Part shown: one piece after another, positions 56,601 through 64,000 of the stretch
How positions within the stretch are numbered: the first letter of the stretch is position 1
Layout of the letters: every line of letters begins with the position of its first letter
Source of the DNA: Bettongia penicillata ogilbyi
Lineage: Eukaryota > Chordata > Mammalia > Diprotodontia > Potoroidae
Length of the DNA stretch: 64,000 nt
Assembly (NCBI GenBank): GCA_023548195.1
Contig: JAJHZJ010000251.1
Coordinates: 558,001 to 622,000 of the forward strand
Reading direction: 5' to 3'
Position numbers and translations under genes: made by a program
Notes under the pieces: generated by a model
What the model was told of the DNA's origin: nothing
The model's database searches: none
What the model saw: the letters and a program-made list of their open reading frames with translations, nothing else

Positions 56601-58905
56601 TTTTTTACCTGAAGCAAAAATAATTTTTTTGGGGGTATGGGGAGGACAGAATCAGTGCAGCCCTTATCCTTTCGAGGGTTAGGAAAGGAAAATGGACCTT
56701 GAAGAGGGGCTGTCCAGCACCTTGGGGTGATAGCTGCTTGCGATGGTTTGCTAGTTGAGGTTTCAGGATGATGATTGCTAAAGAAGAAAGGAACAGAACT
56801 GTTTGGGGGAGACATAAACTCCCTATCCCAAGCTAGCAGCTTGGGGTAAAGCCCTCTTGACCCTATGTTAAATATAGCTAGGATTCTAGGCCCAGAACTT
56901 GAAGGGTTCCTAGAGATCTAGTCCAATCTTATTTTGCACATGAAGAGACTTGGAGGTGAAAGAAGGTGAAAACATAAAAATGAGAACATTCAGGAGGAAC
57001 ATGATTGTTTTCCTGTATTGGAGAGCAGTCATCAGAAGGAGGGAGCATAAAGTCGTGGCCCTATAGCTAGAAGAAACTGAAGCTAGAAGACCATCTAGTG
57101 CAACACCCTCACGTTACAGATGAGGAAACTGAGGCCAGAGAGATCAAGTGATTTGCCCAGTCATGTAGATTGTGAGTTTCAGAGGTAGGCTTTGAAATCA
57201 GTGCTACACAACTACAAAACCAATACTCTTTCCATGGTACCATTCTGGATTAGATTTGTTTTGTTTGGTCCAAGAGTGAAGACCTAGGAGCCATGATGGG
57301 TGGAAATTGTAAAAGGGTAAATTTAAGTCAAGGGGTTGGGGGAAGCTCTCTGAAAATGGAGTGGTCATCCTTGGAAGATAGTGGGTTCCTCCTCATTGGA
57401 GGTCTTCAAGCAGAGGTTGAAAGACCACTTGTTATATGGCTGGTAGTGGGGATTCTTTTTCCAGTATGGTTGCTGAGATCCTTTCCAAATTTGAAATACT
57501 GTGGACTGCTATCCCGCATGTCCTCAGGGAAGTGAAGAGTTCAGCATCCAACTGGTGCTTGGGCAGAAAGTCTTGAAAACTCCTCAGTGGAAGAATAGTT
57601 TTTGATTGATCTCCTCTCCCCCCCATCTCCCAATTCTGCCATTTTTCTAGCTACCTCTCACCTGGGACTTGCTGTGCCTCAGCAGTGAAGCTAGCAGGCG
57701 GTTGGCTTCCCCTTGAACACCTGCATGCTCCTTGGCCTCACACCATTGCACTAGCCGGTTCAGCAGAGCTGGGTCCCGCCCAAGGGTCTCGGCGGCTTCC
57801 ACTGGCAAAGCAAAGACTGTAAGTTATGGTGACTCAGGGCACCAAGGATGAACCTGCCAAAAGCCTCCCCTGGGGATGTATCATATGGATGTTTCCATAT
57901 CCCAGACTATTGGTATCCTCAAGCTTGGCATGCAGTTTCTACTGCTTCATTTCCCTGGGCCCAGAAGAGAGAGCTGGGAGTTGAAGCCAAAGCTGTATAT
58001 GCCCATCCATGTTCCTATTATTACATAGAGGCCAAAGACCTTGCCTTTTCTTCATTCTGCCCATCTTCCTCCCCTACTTCCTTCTCATTCCCCTTACTCA
58101 ACCCCACCGCTCATCTGCCAGACTAATGAATTTACACTATATAATACAATTAGTTTAACAGGAACTTGTTAAGAGACACATATTAGGGGAACATGTTAAT
58201 TTTCCCCTGCCAAGCTAATTAAGGTCAATTGCTGCTTTGAGTAACTAAGATATGAGACAGTTAAAGGTGGGAAGACTACTTGTTTCTTGCTGGGATTCGA
58301 GGAGTCCAACTCTGAGATGGATTTGAGTGGCATTTGGTGACATTCTCTTCTAAGAAGTTTGGTTTTGATATTGGCTGGGAACACTTCAACTGGCTATTTG
58401 GGGGTGTACTTGAGGCAGAGTATTATGCCTTCAGTTTGTAATTCCCCTAAGGGATTGGTTGTCCTTAAGCACTGAAGGTATACCTAATCTCTTGCTGTAG
58501 CTATATTAATACCACAAGCCTCTTAAGCTGAGTGATAGTTTTAACACATCTGGAGACCTGTGCTTCATTAATGCTTTCATATTCCCTTAACAAAAGAGGC
58601 CATATGGTGACCTGGATGTAGAAAATTCCCAGAAAGGATAACCAGCTCAGGCTTGGATACTTAACCCATTGGTTTTGTTTGCCCTTTTAAAGAGTCTTGG
58701 AATGGAAGGAAGCTGAGACTATGCTCCTCTTCCCTTGTTGTACTAGATCATGAGCCAGTGGTGCTCAGCTGCTCTCTACCTTGGCCATCCATCAACATTC
58801 GAAGTGTTCCCAGGAGTTTGAACTGCACTGGAGGCATCTCAGATCTCAGCAACATCTGGATACGCTTGGCTACACCTTCTTCTAGCATCTGTACTTTGTT
58901 GATCA
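50547..58905 (-). CDS. SmgGDS (RAP1GDS1)-like armadillo protein, C-terminal half, 5 exons (5' part outside window)
   Basis: Joined - strand exons are 58905-58780, 57801-57662, 53636-53510, 52014-51886 and 50698-50547. The first begins with two bases of a split codon; phases 1, 1, 0, 1, 1 match at every junction, all with GT/AG ends, and the frame stays open for 223 residues to TAG at 50549-50547. The product aligns without large gaps to the C-terminal armadillo repeats of RAP1GDS1, for example SEMPPVQFKLLGTLRML, WCEAKEHAGV, RHSKS and SEHAIMQNEALIALA. By eye about 55-65% of residues match human RAP1GDS1, with the last exon least similar. SmgGDS proteins bind Rho, Rac, Rap and Ras GTPases with polybasic tails and act as exchange factor and chaperone in their prenylation. 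The same role here is inference. RAP1GDS1 itself is almost invariant in vertebrates, so this is judged a paralogue rather than that gene. Open frame and conserved splice sites argue against a pseudogene. Confidence 0.88.
51886..52014 (-). CDS. SmgGDS-like exon encoding EIIKDAF...CSLLGS
   Basis: The acceptor is 'tttctctgcag' and the donor 'TTCAG|gtaaatg'. It encodes ESKLIPNLQKLLEDEMASPE then VKYKSLGLLCSLLGS, lining up with the ESAKLV...SAPEIKYNS...CALMGS part of RAP1GDS1. Confidence 0.92.
52330..53045 (+). repeat. Cluster of three MIR/CORE-type SINEs
   Basis: Copies lie at about 52330-52500 ('gactttgggcaagtcatata'), 52505-52640 and 52840-53045 ('ggacttgaggctgaga'-like and 'tttgcccagagtcagtcagc'). 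They lie in the intron between the 52014 and 53510 exon boundaries. Confidence 0.7.
53510..53636 (-). CDS. SmgGDS-like exon encoding EVVRAIQ...IASAINL
   Basis: The acceptor is 'ctctccaacag' and the donor 'TTAG|gtagct'. It encodes VKHLVSMTTSEHAIMQNEAL, the best-known SmgGDS armadillo stretch (SEHxxMQNEAL). Variants of that stretch would also fit other armadillo proteins, but the flanking exons support the assignment. Confidence 0.93.
53745..53970 (-). repeat. CR1/L3-like LINE fragment
   Basis: 'tctcaggattggaaagaggt' and 'gccaaatctgcctccctgta' read as the complement of CR1. It starts about 110 bp upstream of the 53636 exon boundary. Confidence 0.5.
54030..54240. repeat. Palindromic hAT-like DNA element, copy 1
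   Basis: The two halves are inverted copies: 'acatgtggccctctaggtcc' at the start against 'ggatctagagggtcacatgt' at the end. The middle has 'taataaaattcttttatta'. Confidence 0.8.
54440..54625 (+). repeat. MIR-type SINE
   Basis: 'ccattttacagatgagagaa' and 'aggcacaagatcacacagag'. Confidence 0.75.
54940..55115. repeat. Palindromic hAT-like DNA element, copy 2
   Basis: The centre 'ccccttaataaaaggatttg' joins two inverted halves: 'aatccaaacttcacagaaca' pairs with 'tgttctgtaaaatttgga'. It belongs to the same family as 54030-54240. Confidence 0.85.
55120..55215 (-). repeat. CR1/L3-like LINE fragment
   Basis: 'acccagaattggacacagtg' is the CR1-type motif on the complement. Confidence 0.55.
55225..55575. 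repeat. hAT-like DNA element split by an L2 3' end
   Basis: The left half starts 'cagggcttcttagcctgagg', and the right half ends 'catgttacaaaaatggttaa'. The L2 end (55382-55500: 'gagctcccaagagcaggga', 'gcatagtaggtgcttagtaa') sits between them. Confidence 0.65.
55576..55790 (+). repeat. MIR-type SINE
   Basis: 'aaacaactttgtgaagtagt', 'ccacagccacaaaaaattgt' and following 'gaagccaggtttcttt'. Confidence 0.65.
55920..56120. other. Repeat-free stretch with TAATTAATTAA, candidate conserved element
   Basis: Sandwiched between an AC-rich tract (55880-55918) and a MIR. It contains 'tgctttaattaaac' and 'aataattaattaactattga' and no repeat similarity that I can see. Confidence 0.3.
56200..56430 (+). repeat. 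CORE-type SINE
   Basis: 'gaagacctgggtttgaatcc', 'actctgggcaagtcacttag' and 'ccttatttgtaaaatagggg'. Confidence 0.8.
57055..57250 (+). repeat. MIR-type SINE
   Basis: 'cagatgaggaaactgaggcc' and 'gtgatttgcccagtcatgta'. Confidence 0.8.
57300..57500 (+). repeat. CR1/L3-like LINE 3' end
   Basis: 'tcattggaggtcttcaagca' then 'gaggttgaaagaccacttgt' is the familiar CR1-type 3' sequence. It lies 160 bp beyond the 57662 exon boundary. Confidence 0.75.
57662..57801 (-). CDS. SmgGDS-like exon encoding EAAETLG...RHSKSQ
   Basis: The acceptor is 'ctttgccag' and the donor 'CAG|gtgagag' on the - strand. It encodes the helices LLNRLVQWCEAKEHAGV and ANRLLASLLRHSKSQ, about two thirds identical to RAP1GDS1 by eye. 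The local sequence is more GC-rich than its repeat-filled surroundings. Confidence 0.92.
58120..58260. other. Repeat-free AT-rich stretch, candidate conserved element
   Basis: It contains 'aatacaattagtttaac', 'aacatgttaattttccc' and 'caagctaattaaggtcaatt'. No repeat or exon signature was seen; function unknown. Confidence 0.25.
58780..58905 (-). CDS. SmgGDS-like exon encoding INKVQML...LRMLMDGQ
   Basis: On the - strand the acceptor is 'tttctcag' and the donor 'CAAG|gtagag'. It encodes 41 whole codons flanked by split codons and contains SEMPPVQFKLLGTLRML, identical over 17 residues to RAP1GDS1 as I remember it. This is the most upstream exon found. No earlier exon was recognised up to 64000, so the preceding intron exceeds 5 kb. 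Confidence 0.9.
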
Positions 58906-59140
58906 CTGAGAAAGAGAATGGAAGGGAGAGATTGCAACATGCTTCCTTACTGCTGATCTGTTTCTCTCAGAACTCTTTAAAGTGGATATTCTGATTCCTG
59001 TAATTATCCATGAAAACTCCCTTTGGCCTTCAGGGCTTCAGGCTATATAATATCCAGGTTGGGCCCCTCCTGAGCACTGCTATGGTAGGGAAGAGTAGTG
59101 TTTAATCTAAGAAACCTTTATTAAATCTCTGTTATGTGCC

Positions 59141-59351
59141 AAGCTAACTAGGTGGTTCAGTGGATAGAGACTGGGCCTGGAGACAGGAAAAGCTGAGTTC
59201 AAATTGGACCTCAGACACTGTGGCCTTGGGTAAGTCACTTAACCTCTGCTTGCCTTCATCCAGTGGAGAAGGAAATGACAAGAAAATGACAAGAAAACCC
59301 TCTATGGGGCCATGAAGAGTCAGACATGACTAAAAAGTGATGAAACAATGA
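59141..59351 (+). repeat. Marsupial tRNA-headed SINE, shortened
   Basis: 'aactaggtggttcagtggat' head, with 'aggaaatgacaagaaaatga' replacing part of the body and 'gaagagtcagacatgact' tail. About 35 bp of the usual body are missing. Confidence 0.8.
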
Positions 59352-59663
59352 CAATGTGCCAGGTGTCCTGGCATAGTGGAGAGAAAGCTGGGTTCAAAGT
59401 GAGAAAGGCCTGGATTTTGAGCCCCAAATAAGACACACATTGACTGATTCCAAGCAACTGAATTCTCAATGCCCTGGGCAACTCTGAGATTATAAGGAGT
59501 TCTCTTCATTGATAGAATCACAAATTAAAAAGAAAAAGTGCTATGCTATGCTCTGGATTAGAACACCAGCCACAAAAAATTCAGTCTCTGCCCTTAATGC
59601 TCCATAATAGGAAAACAACATAGGCACAGATGCATATATATGCAGATGTATACATGGACCTCA

Positions 59664-59911
59664 CTTGTTATTCAGTCCTCTCAGTCGTATCTGGCTCTTT
59701 GTGACTCAATTTGGAATTTTCTTGGCAATGATACTGGAGTGGTTTGTCATTGCCTTCTCTAGCTCATTTTACAATTGAGGAAACTGAGGCAAATAGAGGT
59801 TAAGTGATTTGCCCAGGGTCATACAGCTAGTTAAGTGTCTGAGGTTGAATTTGAACTCAATTCTCCTTGACTCTTGGTCCAATGCTCTATCCATTGTACC
59901 ACCTAGTGGCC
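59664..59911 (-). repeat. Marsupial tRNA-headed SINE, reverse orientation
   Basis: 'ctctttgtgactcaatttgg', 'gataactggagtggtttgtc'-like body and the end 'ccattgtaccacctagtggc'. Confidence 0.85.
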
Positions 59912-60084
59912 TTACATATACATATACTCATGTATAAAAGCATTTTGGGATTAAGAGAGCACCAAAAGCTTGAAGGATCTAGAAAGAGCCCTTATAGTAG
60001 GAGGTTAGTACTTGAACCTTAGAAGGGAATAGGGTTTCTAAGAAGCCATAGTGAGGAAGGAAGGTAGCCTGGGTGGGGGGGTCA

Positions 60085-60200
60085 GTTTGCAAAGTGCTTT
60101 ACATATGTTAACTTGTTTGGTCCTCGTAACAACCCTTTGAAGTGGATACTATCATTATCAGCCCTATTTTACAGATGAGGAAACTGAGGCACACTGTAGT
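60085..60200 (+). repeat. MIR-type SINE fragment
   Basis: 'caaagtgctttacatatgtt' and 'attttacagatgaggaaact'. The following 60200-61240 shows no repeat, exon or RNA gene that I can support. Confidence 0.7.
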
Positions 60201-61359
60201 GTTCTCTGTTCCTGTGCATGTGTGTGCCCTCTCAACACTGGGAATTCTCTGAGCAAAGGCCCTGTCTTCTAGCTCTCCCACCACCCCGCTAATGCTCAGT
60301 ATAGGGTGAATGAGTCTGCCTGGCTGCTTCTGGGGAGTGAGCTCTTCTGGTCCCATTTTTAGAACCCCTATTGTCCGGGGCCCAGGTGTTTCCTTCCTGG
60401 CTGCCTGTGGTTTTGTCTTGGCTCTTCTTTTTCTGGGGAATCAGCATTAAATAGAATTTCCCTCCTAGGGCTCCTAAGATCCTGGGTTGACTGAAGAGTG
60501 GGGGCCAGCTCCTCATGATCTTGCTTGCTATATATTCTTTGGTGGAACCTTGTTCCCTCTGCTGTTGCCCAACATCCCTGGGTAGCATGCCCTGCAACTG
60601 CTCACTGGCCTTTTGATCAATGAAAAGCCCTTCTTGTGAGCCTCTGTCAGCCTCCAAATGTATCTAATTGATTTAACTTTATTCTCAGCTCAACTCTTTT
60701 TCTGTGTGGTGCTTTTATCTCTTCCCCTTTCAAAGTGGGGTGTGGATGAGGGGAAGGTCATGCAGATTCAAAGCCTAGGGCTGAATCCAGGACTCAGCAG
60801 GGGTTCTCCTGCTGATACTGTTCCTGGTTTTGATGTTTGTTGTTGAGATGAAGTCCAGAAAGGTGCCTCAGTCTTGGGGATAGGGTGAGGGGAGAGGTGA
60901 AATAGCTTTCCTCTCTTCCCTCCCTCCCTGCTCTTTTAAGGGACTCATAGCTGTTATGTTTCTTTTTTGAAATGTCCAGGTCCTGTAATTAGTTTATTTT
61001 TTTTTTCTGGGCTTCCTGGAGAAATGGAGTGATTTCTGTTCCCCTCCCTTCCTTTCCCTCTGCCTCTCTGCTGGCTGTCTTTCTGTGTCTTGCCTGGGAG
61101 TGTTGGGGTGGGAGTGGGGGGAGGAAAGTGTGAGTGGAACACAGAGACCTTTCTTTCCCTCCAGGGTATCTTGGCTGTTTTCTGAACTTAGGATCTTCTC
61201 TGCTTACCCATGACCCTCTAGAGGCTTGTGTGTGGCCATTGGCCAAGTACTCATTCAGTGTTATCAGCCTGATATTATTATCGCCAGTCATTCTCCCCAT
61301 CTCCACCTCCTACACTCACTCTTTCTGGTCCATCATGCACACCACTGCCATTTTATTTT

Positions 61360-61875
61360 CCCCTATGCACACCTGATCATGTCTCTCCATGGCTCCTAGG
61401 CCTTCAAAGACTTCCTACTGCCTACTGAATGAAGTTCAAACTCCTGACATTCAGGATACTCAATGCTTTCTGCCAACTGCTACCTCTCATGTACTCTATG
61501 CTTGAGTACTTGCTTCCCTGGGCACACACCTGACATTTCCTTGCCTCCTTACCTTTGCCCATGCTGTTTGCTCTGCCCCCATCCTCCTGTCAGCTTCTTG
61601 GAATCCTAACTTTTATCAAAGTCCCAGTTGCTGCTTCCTCTGGGAAATCTTCCCTTATCTCTCCATTTCCTACTTCAGAATTTGCATAGCATTACTGTGT
61701 ACACTCCTTTTGAATTATAATTATATATGTATGCCAAATACCCTTTTTAGATTGTAAGCTCTGATAGAGCAAGGGCAATGTTGTCTCTAAAATTTGTACC
61801 TTCCCCAGTTGCTAACCCAGTGCCCTTTAATATCAGTAGGCAGATATTAAATGTCGATTGAAATTAAAGCTATTG
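61360..61875 (+). repeat. L2 LINE 3' region
   Basis: 'gaatgaagttcaaactcctg', 'tgctgcttcctctgggaaat' and the closing 'gcagatattaaatgtcgatt'. Confidence 0.6.
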
Positions 61876-61989
61876 AAATTGGAGAGCTTTCACTGGTAGG
61901 AGAGAGATGTGTAAGGGTTCAGAATCTCTGTTCTATCACTCAGGGCAAAGGACTCCCCTCCACCCCCAGTCAACAGAGGCAGACAGCGC

Positions 61990-62580
61990 TGGACCACTAG
62001 GAGTAAGGAAGCCTGGGTTCTAAGTGCTGGCCCTGCTCTGTACTGGGGAAGTCACTTAATCGCTTTGGAGGCAGCCTGTTTCTTTCTCATCTCTTCACAG
62101 AGACAATCACAGCTGTCTAAACCAGTCCACAGGCTGGCAGTGAGGACCTCAAGAGACAGTGGATGGGGAATCACTTTGAAACATCTAAAGAACTCAATGC
62201 AAAAATGAGATGGCTACTGTTTTTGTGCATCCTCTTAATGTGGAAGGATAGTTCCAGGGTTCTATTGAATAGGATGATATTTATAAAGTACTTAGCATGG
62301 TGCCTTTATTGATGCTTGTGTCTTGCCTTCCCACCCTCCCTCTATTACCTGGGGAGGGGGAGCTTGGCTTACAGGTTAGACTAGAGCCCTGGGCTGGGAG
62401 TGCAGAGGAACTCAATCTTAATACTGCCTTAGATACTTATGTGCTTTGAGATCCTGGACAAGTCACTCAGACTCTCAGTCTTAGTTTTCTAATCCCCTAA
62501 AATGAGGATGATATTATTGGCCCCATCTACCCCACAGGAATATTAGGAGGAAAGTGCTATGCAAATCTTAAGTGACTATA
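61990..62580 (+). repeat. CORE-type SINE fragments
   Basis: Copies at about 61990-62075 ('gtactggggaagtcacttaa') and 62385-62570 ('gagatcctggacaagtcact'). The stretch 62590-63060 shows nothing recognisable. Confidence 0.55.
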
Positions 62581-63079
62581 TTAACAGTATAGTTATAGGG
62601 TTTAAAGCTGAGGCATTTGAGGTATGTAACTTCAGTTTTCCCTTCCACACTGTACCTTTCCCCACTGGGGTTTTGCTATACTGAGGGTTGGCATAAGAAA
62701 TTAATGGGACTTTGAGGGAAGTTTTGTGGAAATTGCAGATGACACAGAGCCTAAGAACCAAATGCTTAATCCAAATTTCACTATAAGGTACCATGTCAGA
62801 CACCCTATAAAAGAAAAAAGAAAAAAAATTCAGACATCTTTTCTGGTACAAAGGAAGGACCAAAAAGTTTTACGTAGATTTTCCAGATTTTGGGGGTGTT
62901 GTGTCCTTAATACTCATGCTGTGGAAAGGATAACTGTAAATGCATATTCACAGATGCATTCAAAGAACTGAAGAGTCTTTAGAGCCCAAACCCTTCATTT
63001 GGTGGGGAAACTGAGGCAAGAAGCTCAAGGAGGCTCTAAAGGAGGGAGGTTTGAGTCTAAAGGGTCCAGTTTACCTTTG

Positions 63080-63235
63080 TCCTTGCTAATAGATGGTGTC
63101 TGGAATTGAACACCATACTTTAGTTGTGGGAGACTCCATCGAGACTATCACCTCCTGGTTCCTGGAGGCTGCACCTCCCTCCCCTTAGGCACCCAAGATT
63201 ACATTAGCTGTATTAGCTGTCATGTTATGTTCTCA
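63080..63235 (-). repeat. CR1/L3-like LINE fragment
   Basis: 'ctggaattgaacaccatact' and 'agattacattagctgtatta' are the complement of the CR1 segment also seen at 55120 and 14331. Confidence 0.6.
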
Positions 63236-63369
63236 TGTCTCTTCATTGGGAGTGGGGGGGTGGTGGCTAGTTTCTCTGCCTAAACATTAGGCTGCTCCAG
63301 CAGCCTAGTGATATAACATGGCTTGGATCCTCACTCTCAGCATTCCTTTTGGAAGTCAAGAGATCTGTT

Positions 63370-63570
63370 GATCTGGGTGAAGGAAGAAGAATGGTTATAG
63401 GATCTAGAATCAGAGGATCTGAGTTCGAATCCTTTCTCTTACTTTCCCAGTGTGGCCTAGGAAAAGAAAGACACTTTGTCTCCCTGTGTGTCAGGGTCCT
63501 CAATTGTGAAATGGGGTAGATAGTCCCCAAGGTGTCCGCAGGTTCTAGATCTATGATCTTATATCAGGCA
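63370..63570 (+). repeat. CORE-type SINE
   Basis: 'aatcagaggatctgagttcg', 'cctcaattgtgaaatggggt' and 'ggttctagatctatgatctt'. The remaining 63570-64000 shows no recognisable feature apart from a C-rich tract near 63680 and a purine-rich tract near 63750. Confidence 0.75.
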
Positions 63571-64000
63571 TTTGCTTCCATGAGGCTTGACTTCTTTGTC
63601 ATCATCTCCTCAAAGACCTCATACTCTTTGAAGTCAGAAAAAAAGATTTAATTTTTACTACTTTGCTGATATTTCCCCATCCCCTCCCCTCCCCCTCTCC
63701 CCTGACCTTTTGCCGAAGCACTTAATGGGTAGGATATGAAGTATGCCCTGGAGAAGAAAGAAGGAAAGACAGAGGGAGTGAGGGAGACAAAAAAGGGAAA
63801 GCAAAAGACACTATGAAGCCTCAAAATTCTTCCATTGGAGATTCATTCCTTTGGGTTAAATATAAATACTCCTAGGGAAAGCAACAGACCAAACTTTTAT
63901 GAATTTTTAGCCCTGAAGTGTTACAAGGCTAAAATAAACTGATGATGATGATGTTACAACACTTTCAAGTGGATAGAGCCCAGGACTTAAGAGCTAGAAA

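Noticed and set aside
50547..58905. Idea that the armadillo gene is RAP1GDS1 itself
   Set aside because: That protein is nearly invariant in vertebrates, while this one differs at about four residues in ten; its neighbour is TSPAN14, not TSPAN5.
60289..60657. 122-codon open frame on the - strand, checked as a further SmgGDS-like exon
   Set aside because: Low complexity of K, Q, S and T, no armadillo pattern, and no match to the RAP1GDS1 part expected upstream.
1..64000. CRISPR arrays, operons, phage or plasmid features
   Set aside because: The sequence is clearly vertebrate nuclear; the regular repeats are SINEs and microsatellites.

Overview
The window is vertebrate nuclear DNA, almost certainly from a marsupial. 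Exons are short with GT/AG junctions, introns run to 19 kb, and the sequence between them is packed with tRNA-headed SINEs that carry a 'gggcagctaggtggcacagtgg' type head and a 'tttgccaagaaaa...ggggtcacaaagagt' type tail, together with L2, CR1/L3-like, MIR/CORE-type and hAT-like elements. That combination is typical of metatherian genomes. The species cannot be fixed from this window. Repeat family names are by eye, without a library search.

Region 1 (about 1-42.8 kb, + strand) holds the complete coding part of TSPAN14. Eight coding exons (5485-5565, 24972-25022, 27579-27725, 29720-29890, 33166-33291, 35677-35721, 38327-38446, 40437-40508) join in frame, all introns in phase 0, to give 270 residues, the usual TSPAN14 length. 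All four membrane segments, the CCG motif and the eight loop cysteines of the TspanC8 (ADAM10-partner) group are present. A 3' UTR of about 2.2 kb follows, with a proximal and a distal poly(A) signal. The promoter and any earlier non-coding exon are not recognisable here.

Region 2 (about 42.8-49 kb) is intergenic and mostly retroposons.

Region 3 (about 49-64 kb, - strand) holds the 3' half of a second gene. Five exons (58905-58780, 57801-57662, 53636-53510, 52014-51886, 50698-50547) join in frame and encode the last 223 residues of an armadillo-repeat protein similar to the C-terminal part of RAP1GDS1 (SmgGDS). It is too divergent from RAP1GDS1, which is nearly invariant in vertebrates, to be that gene, so it looks like a paralogue. 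Its 5' exons lie beyond 64 kb.

The most notable point is the arrangement. TSPAN14 and this SmgGDS-like gene are convergent neighbours. In human, the TSPAN14 paralogue TSPAN5 is the convergent neighbour of RAP1GDS1. The window therefore looks like the sister copy of that gene pair, from the early vertebrate genome duplications, with a second SmgGDS gene that I do not know from human. A second unusual structure is a pair of roughly 380 bp inverted arms (33.9-35.1 kb) centred in a TSPAN14 intron.
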